From NCBI RefSeq assembly GCF_036013955.1, contig NZ_CP107903.1, positions 5,208,001-5,272,000 on the forward strand: a DNA stretch of 64,000 nt. The letters run 5' to 3'. This DNA comes from Streptomyces sp. NBC_00459 (GTDB lineage: Bacteria > Actinomycetota > Actinomycetes > Streptomycetales > Streptomycetaceae). Below, in pieces: positions 7,901 to 16,330 of the stretch (its first letter is position 1; every line of letters starts with the position of its first letter). The position numbers and the translations under genes are program-made. The notes below the pieces were generated by a model that saw only the letters and a program-made list of their open reading frames with translations, was not told the DNA's origin and made no database searches.

Positions 7901-8812
7901 TCAGACCTCCAAGAGGTGGAGGACATCAGTGAGATGGCGGCGTACGGCCTTGATGTAGGCGGGGTCGGTGGCCGGGTCGTTGATCCAGCGGATGGACTGC
8001 TCCATGAACCACTCCAAGGCCCACATGCGATGCCAGCCCAGCGCCCACTTCTCGGCGGGGAGGCCACCGCGTTCGGCGAGGGCGTCGGGGGTGCCGCCTT
8101 CAGTGACGTATGCGTCCAGGAAGACGCGCAGTCGGACGGGGTCGGGGGTATCGAGGGTGCCGTGCCAGCTGGCGAGGTCAAGCAGGCCGGGGCCGGTGAA
8201 GGCGCGGGCGAAGTCCAGCAGCCGCCAGCCGTGTCGGCCGATGTGGAGGCTGGTGGGGTGGAACTCGGAGTGCACCCAGCCAAAAGGAGCCACCGTCGCA
8301 CCGGCCGAGCGCGCTTCAGCTGCCTGGGCAATCTGGTCGAGCGCGTCTTCGACGTCGTCCGCGTCCTGCCACCGGTCGGCCTTGCGGAGTCGACCGAGGT
8401 ACTCCAGGGCCCGGTTCGGCAGGGTGCGCAGCCGTTCCTGATCCAGGACGGGCAGGGCGGAGGCGGTGCGGGTGCCGTGCAGGACGACGGCCGCGGCTGC
8501 GCCGTCGAGGTCATCGGCCACGCGGATCGGAGCGCCGAGGTCTTCCAGCAGCATCCCGAGCCAGCCGTCCAGCACAGCGGAGGCGCGAACGGCTGGCACC
8601 GGGACGCCGAGAGTGTGGGCCAGCCGGAGGGCCTGGTCCTCGCCGTCGAACGGCCTCTTGGCGTACTTGAAGATGGCGGTGGCGCCGTCAGGGAAGGTCA
8701 GACGCTCGACGCCGGACATGGACCACACGCGCACCTCCTCGCGAACAGTGGTGGTCCGGCCGGCCAGAGTGAGCAGGTTGTCAAGAAGTTCGGTACTGGG
8801 GTTCGCGGTCAC
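7901..8812 (-). CDS. APH/choline-kinase-fold protein with altered catalytic loop
   Basis: 303 aa, GTG start with GGAG upstream. The fold is recognisable from an N-lobe Lys (Ile-Phe-Lys-Tyr-Ala), the Leu-Gly-Val-Pro-Val-Pro segment and the catalytic region near residues 181-203. The usual His-Gly-Asp-Leu-His-Pro-Gly-Asn loop reads His-Ser-Glu-Phe-His-Pro-Thr-Ser, so the catalytic Asp is Glu and the metal-binding Asn is Ser. The Asp of Leu-Leu-Asp-Phe is kept. It may be a weak or non-antibiotic kinase, or a pseudokinase. It sits second in the four-gene operon. Confidence 0.7.
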   Translation of the reverse strand: MTANPSTELLDNLLTLAGRTTTVREEVRVWSMSGVERLTFPDGATAIFKYAKRPFDGEDQALRLAHTLGVPVPAVRASAVLDGWLGMLLEDLGAPIRVADDLDGAAAAVVLHGTRTASALPVLDQERLRTLPNRALEYLGRLRKADRWQDADDVEDALDQIAQAAEARSAGATVAPFGWVHSEFHPTSLHIGRHGWRLLDFARAFTGPGLLDLASWHGTLDTPDPVRLRVFLDAYVTEGGTPDALAERGGLPAEKWALGWHRMWALEWFMEQSIRWINDPATDPAYIKAVRRHLTDVLHLLEV

Positions 8813-8888
8813 GTGGGGGCTCCAGGGAGTTGGTGGCGTCCGGGGCGGGCGAGAGGTGCCGGCCCACCCCGGAGCCAGGACGGTGTTG

Positions 8889-9638
8889 CTACGCGGCAGG
8901 ACTCACGCGGTGGGCGTAGACCTGCTCGATCCACCCGGACTTGAAGGCCGCGAGGTCGTCGCGGAAGGCGTTCATCGAGGCACCGTAGGGCGCCACGACG
9001 CCACCGCTCTGGTCCGGCACGGACTGGCAGCCGTGCACGAGCCGTCCGCCGAGGGCTGCGTGGGCCTTGATGGCCTCGATGCGGCGGTGTTCGTTGAACC
9101 AGCCGCCGTGGTAGACCTCATCGAGCATGCCGCCCGTCTCGTCGTCCAGGTCGAAGACCACGGAGGTGGCGGCGGGGAAGAACCAGCACGGGCCGACGTT
9201 GGAGATGTGTCCGTCCAGCTCGACCTTGTTGAGCGCCATCAGAGTGGCCGCCTCGCGCAGCATCCGCAGGTGGTCGGCGGTGAACTGCGGCAGGCCGAGG
9301 GCGGGGAGATGCTCGTCGCGGAAGAGGTACGCGTACACCTCGTAGGCGGTGACGAGCACCCGGGCAGCGTCCGAGGTCGACTGGGCGTGGGCCTTGATGA
9401 ACTCCAGCGCGAGCTGCTCAACCGCGCTCGCGGTCGTCTCCTCCACGTCCAGGAGCTGGGACTTGACCAGCTCCCAGTCGGCGACGAGCCAGGTGCTGGA
9501 CTCGAAGCGGAAGAAGTACTTGGCCGGGTCGATGGTGATGCGCCGGCCGTCGACCTGGATGCCGGGCAAGCGGCTCCAGCGCTCGTCGAACGCCTCGGGC
9601 AGTACGACCGTGATGGCCGCGGTGTCGATGGTGGTCAC
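8889..9638 (-). CDS. Hypothetical protein, first gene of the cargo operon
   Basis: 249 aa from a GTG preceded by GGAGAC. I do not recognise a family. It is mostly soluble alpha/beta with conserved-looking segments such as Lys-Tyr-Phe-Phe-Arg-Phe, Gly-Pro-Cys-Trp-Phe-Phe and Phe-Asp-Leu-Asp-Asp-Glu-Thr-Gly. There is no signal peptide or membrane helix. It leads the operon (then kinase-like, methyltransferase, HAD) and faces the HTH/TPR regulator across 225 bases, so the regulator plausibly controls it. Confidence 0.6.
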   Translation of the reverse strand: MTTIDTAAITVVLPEAFDERWSRLPGIQVDGRRITIDPAKYFFRFESSTWLVADWELVKSQLLDVEETTASAVEQLALEFIKAHAQSTSDAARVLVTAYEVYAYLFRDEHLPALGLPQFTADHLRMLREAATLMALNKVELDGHISNVGPCWFFPAATSVVFDLDDETGGMLDEVYHGGWFNEHRRIEAIKAHAALGGRLVHGCQSVPDQSGGVVAPYGASMNAFRDDLAAFKSGWIEQVYAHRVSPAA

Positions 9639-9863
9639 CGTGTCTCCGTCTCTGATCGGCCCGGGTTTGGGCACAGGGATGCCCGAACCCGGTGTGGGCG
9701 TACGGAACTTCGGGGGCCGCCCGGCCGAAGGGGGAGCCTGGTCGCGGTGTCGGACCGGGGCCGGGCGGCTGATGACTAGTGAACACTTCGTCACGCACAG
9801 TGGGTACGGTGAGAGGCAGTTGAAGCGGTATACACGGTTTACAGCCCCGGACGGGAGGTGAGC

Positions 9864-11219
9864 GTGGCAGCGTCGAGAGACCCCAACTCCCGCCTGCGCG
9901 ACACCATTGCCGCGACCAGCTGCACCTACGAAGCCCTGGCCAGAGACGTCCGGCGCATCGCGGCCGAGAACGGCGAGATCCTCCAGACCAACAAGTCGGC
10001 CGTCTCTCACTGGGCCAACGGCATTCGCCAGCCCACCGGCCGAACTGGCCAGTACCTCGCCGAAGCCTTGTCACGCCGAACGGGCCGCATCATCACCCAG
10101 ACGGAGATCGGTCTGCGCGCACCTGATGGCGAGGAGCAGGCGGAGGGGGACCCCGTCCTGGCCGCAACTGACCTCGGCCGGGCCGATGTTGAGCGCCGCC
10201 GCTTCCTCGCGGTGGCCGCCTTCACCACCGCCGGCGTTGCGATGCCACTCGCCCACGACCATGAGGCCACCGCCCGCATGCTCCGCGCCCGCACCGGCAC
10301 GTCCGTGGTCGGAGCGGAGGACGTGGACGTCGTACGGCAGATCACCGCCGCCTTCAGCGCGGCAGACGAACGCCTCGGCGGCGGCCACGGCCTGACCACC
10401 GTCACCGCGTACCTCGCCGACACTGCCGCGCCTATGCTCCGGGGCCGCTTCCCGAGCGAAGCCCTACGACGAGCAGCCTTCGGCGCGGTGGCCGAACTCG
10501 CCTACCTGGCAGGGTGGAAGCACCACGACCTCGGCCAGGAAGGCGCCGCCCAGCGCTACTACCAGGTCGGCTACCAGCTCGCCTGGGAAGCCGACCCGCA
10601 CGGCCACGCCGCCTGGATGATGCGAGCCCTCGCCCACCAGGCCCTCAGCCTCAAGCAGCCCCACCACTGCGTCGACCTCGTCGAAGGCGCCCTCATCCGC
10701 GGCCTGGGCCACGTCGACGGCCAGACCGAGGCCCTCCTCCACATCACCCACGCCCGCGCCTACGCCGCCGTCGGCGAGAGGCCCGCAGCGGCCCGCGCCC
10801 TGCTCGCCGCCGAAGGCGCACTCCTGCGCGACGACAGCCTCCAGCCCAGCTACTCCCGCGTCAGCGGCCCCGCCGCCGGCACCGTCGCCAGCCACACCGC
10901 CCGTACCTTGACCGACCTCGCCGACCACATCGGCACCGAGCAGCAGCACCGAGACGCCTTGATCCGCTGGGACCCCAAGAAGTACAGGCGCGTCCACGCC
11001 CTCACCTACGCCGACCTCGGCGACAGCCTCGCCGCCCAGGCCCGCGCCGACGAGGCCGTCGCCGCCTGGTCCCAGGCCCTGACCCTCATGGAAGGCATGA
11101 CCTCCGACCGCACCCGCAAGGCCATCACCTCGCTCCGCTCCACCCTCTCCATCTACCAGCGCCGCAAAGTGCCCGGAGCAGCCGAACTCGCCCGCCGCGC
11201 ACGCGAAGCACTGGCCTAA
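9864..11219 (+). CDS. HTH-TPR regulator
   Basis: 451 aa from the GTG at 9864, chosen because GGGAGG at 9853-9858 is correctly spaced; a GTG at 9858 would overlap that site. N-terminal HTH (Tyr-Glu-Ala-Leu-Ala...Val-Ser-His-Trp-Ala-Asn-Gly) is followed by an Arg-Arg-Arg-Phe-Leu segment near 110 and TPR-like helical repeats to the end. The layout is like the sporulation-associated regulator at 34721-36145. It diverges from the cargo operon and precedes a NUDIX gene by 36 bases. A small-molecule or peptide ligand for the TPR part is possible but unknown. Confidence 0.75.
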   Translation: MAASRDPNSRLRDTIAATSCTYEALARDVRRIAAENGEILQTNKSAVSHWANGIRQPTGRTGQYLAEALSRRTGRIITQTEIGLRAPDGEEQAEGDPVLAATDLGRADVERRRFLAVAAFTTAGVAMPLAHDHEATARMLRARTGTSVVGAEDVDVVRQITAAFSAADERLGGGHGLTTVTAYLADTAAPMLRGRFPSEALRRAAFGAVAELAYLAGWKHHDLGQEGAAQRYYQVGYQLAWEADPHGHAAWMMRALAHQALSLKQPHHCVDLVEGALIRGLGHVDGQTEALLHITHARAYAAVGERPAAARALLAAEGALLRDDSLQPSYSRVSGPAAGTVASHTARTLTDLADHIGTEQQHRDALIRWDPKKYRRVHALTYADLGDSLAAQARADEAVAAWSQALTLMEGMTSDRTRKAITSLRSTLSIYQRRKVPGAAELARRAREALA

Positions 11220-11255
11220 GCTGCCCACCAACCGGCCGACGAAGGGACACCAGCC

Positions 11256-11756
11256 GTGGCTCAGCGGACCACCGACGATCAGCCCAAAGCCCTACCGCCC
11301 GCCCTCGAATCCATGACCCTGCTGGTCGCCGCCGTCATCGTCCACGACAAGGCCACCAACCGGGTTGTGCTCCTCCAGCGGAGTCAGAACGCCAAGTTCG
11401 CCCAGGGCATGTGGGACCTGCCTGTCGGCAAGAGCGAACGCGGCGAGCCGATCATCCAGACCGCCGTACGCGAGCTGTACGAGGAGACCGGCCTGACCGT
11501 GAAGCCGGAGTCCCTCAAGGTCGCCCACATCATTCACGGTGCGTGGGGCGTCGAGGCTCCCAACGGCTTCCTCACCGTCGTCTTCGCCGCCCACGAGTGG
11601 ACCGGCGAACCAGAGAACCGTGAGCCACGCAAGCACGCCCAGGTCTGCTGGGTTGATGCCGATGCCATCCCCGAGGAGTTCGTGGACACCACTGCGAGTG
11701 CGCTCCACCGGTATCTCACCGGTGGGCCTCAGGTGTCGCTGGAAGGATGGGCATAG
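11256..11756 (+). CDS. NUDIX hydrolase
   Basis: 166 aa, GTG start with GAAGGGA upstream. The Nudix box fits GX5EX7REUXEEXGU, with Gly-Lys-Ser-Glu-Arg-Gly-Glu, then seven residues, then Arg-Glu-Leu-Tyr-Glu-Glu-Thr-Gly-Leu (about residues 55-77). Nudix enzymes cleave nucleoside diphosphates linked to another group; the substrate here is not known. It is probably co-transcribed with the HTH-TPR regulator. Confidence 0.85.
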   Translation: MAQRTTDDQPKALPPALESMTLLVAAVIVHDKATNRVVLLQRSQNAKFAQGMWDLPVGKSERGEPIIQTAVRELYEETGLTVKPESLKVAHIIHGAWGVEAPNGFLTVVFAAHEWTGEPENREPRKHAQVCWVDADAIPEEFVDTTASALHRYLTGGPQVSLEGWA

Positions 11757-12156
11757 GGACGAGCGTGGCGTCACCCTGCCCGGACGGGATGGAAACCGTC
11801 CACGTCCTCAGTCCCAGGTGTTCATCCACCACATCGCTGGTCCAGGCACACAAGCCCAGTCGTCAGCCCGGACCTCACCCTGCAGATGCCGCAGCCACCG
11901 CCGCGGCGGTCTTGCGTGACTACCCCGACTCGGCAGGCCACTTCGGCCACCTCGCCGAAGACCGCACGTGCGACCCCCGCATCTGTCAGGCAGTGCGCCA
12001 GGTGTGAGGCCACGGGCGCATTGATGGCAACGGTTCTGTCACTTACCCCGACGACTTCATGCGCTCAAGGTCGGATGCGATCGCCAGTGGACGAACACAA
12101 GACCCGGTAGATTACGGCTGTGGTGCTACTGACTACGCGGGTGGGTAAGGGGCGAG
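11757..12156. other. Gap without a supported gene
   Basis: 400 bases between the NUDIX gene and the SAVED-mCpol operon. A short open stretch (about 11900-12007, plus strand) reads like the tail of a lost protein but has no start or family. Composition drops toward the AT-richer island to the right. The operon promoter should lie within 12050-12150; I see no certain -35/-10 pair. Confidence 0.4.
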
Positions 12157-13200
12157 ATGGCGGGCCGCATTAGGCGAAGCTACCGAAGAGTTAACGAGGA
12201 TCGAGCGATCTTTGCTGCGCTGGTTGCGGCAATCGGCACTGCCATTGTAGCTTCCACGCTTCCCGATTTTCTCGGAATGATTCCCGGCGGCAAGCGAACT
12301 GAAATCTGCATTCTGATTGCAGGGTTCCTCATCCTGGCTGCTAGCTGGATTAGCCTCCATGGACGCTCCGGAGTCGGAGTCGCTGTATTCCTGCAGCCAG
12401 AACCAACTTCCGGGTGGTCGGATGCGAGACTTCTGGAGTATGCAGCAGAGGCTAAAGCTAAACACGTTAGCTTTTTCTACGTAAATGCCGACGAACTGCA
12501 TCCGGGCTCAGGAGTAGATAGAAGGCGGCTGACGCAGAAAGTGATCGAGGCCCGACTTAAGGAGGAGAATCCTCGAAAGTCGAGTGAAATCTCCTTTTAT
12601 CTTACCAGCGGCCTTGAGAACTCATTCCAGCTTGGACGGGAGGTGTTTAATAGTGCGCAGGGGGCATCCCTGAGAGTCCACGATTTTCAGGAGATCGCCG
12701 TACACCAAGTTTCCAACTCGGGTGCAGTTGGGGCTTTGCCTCCCCTGCAGCTCGTAGGAACGCCCACGGGGCCGCGCACCTCGGAGGTCAATTATCAGCT
12801 CCCTAGTGCGGTGCAGATTCAGACCGTAAATTTGAATCCTGGAAACATAAACAGGCATGCACTAATCGTCTGCATCTCTCAAAATTCCGCAAGTCGCGCC
12901 ATGGATGCCCAAGCTGCGGCAGCTGCGGGTACTCATGCCCGCTACCAAGTGAACGCAGGCGATATCTGCAGCACAGCACTTGTGATCGAGTGCCCAGATT
13001 TCCCCAATGATCACCGCGCATATAATGAACTACTGAAACGCACTCTACAGGGTTGGGCGAGTCACCTTTCCTCCATGAATGCAGTACACGGGCCAGTTCC
13101 GGAAGGGCGCCTATTTATTTCGGCCCCAACGTCGCTTGCCTTTGCCCTCGGCTCCCTTTTGCCTCTCAGTCCGAGAACCGAAATTATTTCCTATGTATAG
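12157..13200 (+). CDS. Two-TM SAVED-like effector, partner of mCpol
   Basis: 347 aa, ATG preceded by AAGGGGCGAG. A basic N-terminus is followed by two hydrophobic helices (about 17-34 and 49-67), then a soluble domain of about 275 residues. Its end (Leu-Phe-Ile-Ser-Ala-Pro-Thr-Ser-Leu-Ala-Phe-Ala-Leu-Gly, 319-332, then a beta strand) fits the C-terminal CARF-like half of SAVED domains, which bind cyclic oligonucleotides in CBASS and CRISPR signalling. The stop overlaps the mCpol start by 8 bases. Likely role: a membrane effector gated by the mCpol product, damaging the membrane when the signal changes. The SAVED call is from motif memory, not an alignment. The gene is clearly AT-richer than its neighbours. 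Confidence 0.7.
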   Translation: MAGRIRRSYRRVNEDRAIFAALVAAIGTAIVASTLPDFLGMIPGGKRTEICILIAGFLILAASWISLHGRSGVGVAVFLQPEPTSGWSDARLLEYAAEAKAKHVSFFYVNADELHPGSGVDRRRLTQKVIEARLKEENPRKSSEISFYLTSGLENSFQLGREVFNSAQGASLRVHDFQEIAVHQVSNSGAVGALPPLQLVGTPTGPRTSEVNYQLPSAVQIQTVNLNPGNINRHALIVCISQNSASRAMDAQAAAAAGTHARYQVNAGDICSTALVIECPDFPNDHRAYNELLKRTLQGWASHLSSMNAVHGPVPEGRLFISAPTSLAFALGSLLPLSPRTEIISYV

Positions 13201-13594
13201 TTTGACAGCCCCGAGAAATGGAGCCGTGTTGTCTTATTTGATCATCGATGGTGACGATGTAGGGGGCAAGGTTGAAGCGCACCTTCTAGCGAACGACGTC
13301 GACTCGTTCGTGGCGTCATCCAAGGAGATTTCTGCATCGATTGACCAACTGGTTGATTCACTTAACGAAATCCCAGGCGTCTACGTCGTGTCGGCGGGGG
13401 GTGATAGCATCTTGGCGCGAATCGACAACCCTGACATTGGTTCTATATGTGATCGGCTCTCGGGCCTCCAGCGCCCGGGGCAATTTACATTCTCGGCCGG
13501 GATGGGTGAAACTCTGCGTGAAAGTTTTGTCGCACTGCGAATGGCAAAGGCTGCAGGAAAGCGTCGCGCGATAACTTACCCGCGAGACAGCTAA
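13193..13594 (+). CDS. Minimal CRISPR polymerase (mCpol), cyclic-nucleotide synthase
   Basis: 133 aa, a typical length for stand-alone mCpol. Strand 1 carries Asp19-Gly-Asp21-Asp22-Val-Gly, the two-metal acidic site of the Cas10-like palm. A Gly69-Gly70-Asp71-Ser hairpin matches the GGDD/GGDEF turn, and Phe-Ser-Ala-Gly-Met-Gly (100-105) with Ala-Lys-Ala-Ala-Gly-Lys (118-123) matches the rest of the palm. mCpol enzymes make cyclic dinucleotides; in the Panoptes system, as I recall it, the product holds a membrane effector off until phage nucleotide sponges remove it. The ATG lies inside the end of the upstream gene, so translation is coupled. Confidence 0.8.
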   Translation: MYSLTAPRNGAVLSYLIIDGDDVGGKVEAHLLANDVDSFVASSKEISASIDQLVDSLNEIPGVYVVSAGGDSILARIDNPDIGSICDRLSGLQRPGQFTFSAGMGETLRESFVALRMAKAAGKRRAITYPRDS

Positions 13595-13681
13595 GATTTC
13601 TCCCGATCGAGGATCGCCATCAGCTGGTGAACAGCGTCAGTACTTTAAGAGTGACCGACTTCTGGCGAAGAGCTAGGCTGA

Positions 13682-14476
13682 TCAGTCGTTACGTATGGGC
13701 GGACTTGCGATTGAGTTCCGCACGGTGCGAACGAAGACCGCCCTATTCTCTTCGGTCACCTGAATTTTGCGTTTAAAATCCTCCAGGAAGCGCGCTCCTT
13801 CGTCGTTTATTTCACCCCCTAGTTCCCCGAATGTGATCATCCTGCTGAGCCACTCTTCTCCCGCTTTCATGGAGCGCTCCGCATTCCCCAGGATCCTCTC
13901 CAGCTCCTCTATAGAATAGAGTTCCTGTAAGCTCTCTAAGTCGCCAGCGTGGGTGAGTACCTGATTCAGCTGCTCAAATTTTAGGTCGGGTGAGAGCTCA
14001 CGGACACGCCTTTCCTGATCCCGTAGACGTGCGACGGCTGCCTCGATGTATCGGCCGAACTTGTCTTCTCTATCGATGTTCTCCATGGTTGCGTCAGAGA
14101 TTGCCTGAGCGGCTTGAGCAACTTCTTCAGGGCCAAGAATCGATATTCGCCGCGCACGTTCCAGCATGCGAGTTGCCGCTTGGTGCAGTTCGGTCCGAAG
14201 GGGCCTATGTTGGCCTTCCTCTGCTGGACGGGCCAGCTCCTTTCGCCTGCGGGTGCACTCGTCCCAAGCGTCGAGGAATCCCTCGCAGGCGGAAAGGCGT
14301 TGTTGCCGTAGCCAATGAGCGTGCTCGTTTGCAGCCTGGTCGTGAGCCTGTCCGCGTACAGCATCAGCGCTCTTGTCTGCTCCGGCCTTGGTAGCCCATG
14401 CCGTGAAAGCAGCTCCCAGTATCGAGCCGAGAAGCCCGCAACCCGCCGCTATCAGCGCGACTATTCCCTCATCCAT
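13682..14476 (-). CDS. Membrane-anchored helical protein of unknown function
   Basis: 264 aa. One N-terminal hydrophobic helix (about 5-30, with Gly-Ser-Ile-Leu-Gly-Ala-Ala) is followed by a long charged, mostly helical region rich in Arg/Glu, probably coiled coil. I do not recognise a family. It converges on the mCpol operon across 87 bases and shares its lower GC, so it may have arrived with it, but co-function is not shown. Confidence 0.6.
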   Translation of the reverse strand: MDEGIVALIAAGCGLLGSILGAAFTAWATKAGADKSADAVRGQAHDQAANEHAHWLRQQRLSACEGFLDAWDECTRRRKELARPAEEGQHRPLRTELHQAATRMLERARRISILGPEEVAQAAQAISDATMENIDREDKFGRYIEAAVARLRDQERRVRELSPDLKFEQLNQVLTHAGDLESLQELYSIEELERILGNAERSMKAGEEWLSRMITFGELGGEINDEGARFLEDFKRKIQVTEENRAVFVRTVRNSIASPPIRND

Positions 14477-14918
14477 AAGAGGCCATGATGCACGAGGAGT
14501 TGGTGCCGTAGTAGTGGCCAGAGAAGTTTACGAGCCGAACAGCGCAAGGGACGTGCCGAGAGCGCGGCCAGTCTGCCGAGGGCGCACAACAGAACTTTGC
14601 AAGTCGGGCAGCTGGGGTGCGCGAGGTAGGGCATACAGGAGGAAGAGATGCGACTCGTAGTAGACGCGTTGGGGACGGTGGCCCCTGTCTTGGTATGGAT
14701 GCGGCCGGCACGTTCGACGGTGAGCAGTAGCCGGTCGACAAGGTCGCGATCCCACGTGAAGTGCAGGAGCATGCTGCCATCTGGCAGATCATCCAGGCAC
14801 TCACGGGGCAGCCGGTTACTGGGCTGTGAAGACACCTCTGCTCGGTATGACGAGGGGACCTGCTCTGGTCCCTGGGCGCTCTCCACACGTCAGGCATCCG
14901 CCCGTTCGCGTCGGGCCC
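14477..14918. other. Gap with only doubtful reading frames
   Basis: 442 bases upstream of the membrane/helical protein and downstream of the PD-(D/E)XK-like gene. A minus-strand frame (14461-14886) starts with a plausible 70 residues but continues as Cys/Leu/Arg-rich sequence of shadow type and overlaps the neighbouring gene start. I treat it as a remnant or noise. Confidence 0.35.
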
Positions 14919-16100
14919 TCAGCTTTCGGAGCTTGGCCGACGCCGGGGAAAAGCATCCCCGATCGGCCAGTGCTCAGGCAGACCAAGAGACGTGTGGATG
15001 GGGCGAGCCGCTGGCTGACGTTCGACGTGAATATCGGCCAGTTGTACCGTTTCCCAGGTGGCAAGAACGGGGGCCGGAAGCGAGCCAGGTGCGGGGCTTT
15101 GCCAGAGGACTGGGACCTTTTTCGCCCAGGTCCAAGGTGCCGGGTTGTTGACGGTCAGCACGCCGCTGACCCGGCTATGGGCCTGATCTTGTGCAGCAGT
15201 CCAGTAGCCGTCGGGATTGCGACCGAAAGTCGATCCGGTGCGGTGGGCGTACTCGACCGAGGTCCCGTACAACGCGGTCTCGGTGTCCTCATCTTCCGGA
15301 AAGACGGCCGAATTACCAACTGCAACGATGAATGGCAGCGCCAAGTCGCCGTACTTCTTGCCCTTCTTTCGCACGGCTTTGAGCACCCGATCTGAGTCAT
15401 CGGCGACCCAAATCCAGGGATGGATGCCTATTGTCCTGCTCGTCGGATCGCCTCGTCTGCCGGGGCTGCGGGGGATCGCCTCGAAGTTGAGGCGCCAACC
15501 TGCCTCCTGCCAGGTATGTTTGGGTAGCGGCACCTTCTGCTCATACTCGGCAATGACCTGGTCGGGGTCCAAGCTTGCCAGCCATAGTGTCAGCTCGTTC
15601 TTCAAGCGTTTTTGCTGCGGAGTGGTCGAGCCAGCGCTGACAACCTTGTATGACACGTAGAAGTTTGGGCTCGGAACGCGGTCGATCGCGTCCGCCACTT
15701 GAGGCGGGAGCGAGCTGCTCCCGGTTGCGTCCAGATTCTCGGCTGTCCAGATCGCCTCGACAATGAATTGCACGTCGCCACGGGTGACCAGGAAGTCTGG
15801 GTACTTGCCCCCTGTGCCTACTTGCTGCTCGATCTCCACCGTGCAACCAGAGCCGAGCAGCATCTCGTGCACGTACAGCTCCCACAACGCGGAGTAGACG
15901 TTCGCGTCGGAATTGCGATCCCGTAGCCGACTACGCAGGCCGGGCTGAGCATCGGGGGGAAAGTGCGACCACCACTCGTTGATCACATCCCGAACCTGGT
16001 CCCAGAACGGACCGGCGATCCGTTCGAAGAACTCGGCATCCGATTCTGATGCTCGCTTCGGTGCCGCATCTGTCCGATGCTGGCTCATGTACACGCCCAT
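14919..16100 (-). CDS. PD-(D/E)XK-like protein, possible defence nuclease
   Basis: 393 aa from an ATG at 16100 (another at 16088; neither has a strong Shine-Dalgarno). Residues 71-116 resemble a restriction-endonuclease core: helix with Glu74, strand, then Pro101-Asp102-Phe and Phe-Ile-Val-Glu115-Ala116. The second half of the motif is Glu-X-Ala rather than Glu-X-Lys, so catalysis is uncertain. The rest (Trp-rich, His/Pro segments) is unfamiliar. It lies alone between the mCpol block and the island end, a place where defence cargo is common. Confidence 0.55.
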   Translation of the reverse strand: MGVYMSQHRTDAAPKRASESDAEFFERIAGPFWDQVRDVINEWWSHFPPDAQPGLRSRLRDRNSDANVYSALWELYVHEMLLGSGCTVEIEQQVGTGGKYPDFLVTRGDVQFIVEAIWTAENLDATGSSSLPPQVADAIDRVPSPNFYVSYKVVSAGSTTPQQKRLKNELTLWLASLDPDQVIAEYEQKVPLPKHTWQEAGWRLNFEAIPRSPGRRGDPTSRTIGIHPWIWVADDSDRVLKAVRKKGKKYGDLALPFIVAVGNSAVFPEDEDTETALYGTSVEYAHRTGSTFGRNPDGYWTAAQDQAHSRVSGVLTVNNPAPWTWAKKVPVLWQSPAPGSLPAPVLATWETVQLADIHVERQPAARPIHTSLGLPEHWPIGDAFPRRRPSSES

Positions 16101-16330
16101 GGTGAACGATCGTAGATTGCTCCGCGGCGCTCTCACCCGTTTCCTGAAGCGTCCCAGTGATCCTTGGGATGAGTCTGAGGTGTCGCCGTCGTCTGCACAC
16201 CCTTGATGACCGTGCGCGGTCACTCGCTGCAGACGGAGACGCGGAGCAAATGATCAGCAGGTGCTGTTCAGAGCTGACCAGCACCTGCGGCTGTTCCGAA
16301 ACGGAGCGCGCCGACTCGGAACCTCGGCTC

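Noticed and set aside
13193..13594. Reading the Gly-Gly-Asp-Ser protein as a GGDEF diguanylate cyclase
   Set aside because: At 133 aa with the Asp-Gly-Asp-Asp strand at the very N-terminus it fits mCpol rather than the about 160-residue GGDEF domain, and it has no sensory domain or I-site.
14461..14886. Possible 141-aa minus-strand gene
   Set aside because: Only the first half looks protein-like; the rest is Cys/Leu/Arg-rich shadow sequence overlapping the start of the neighbouring gene, with no good start site.
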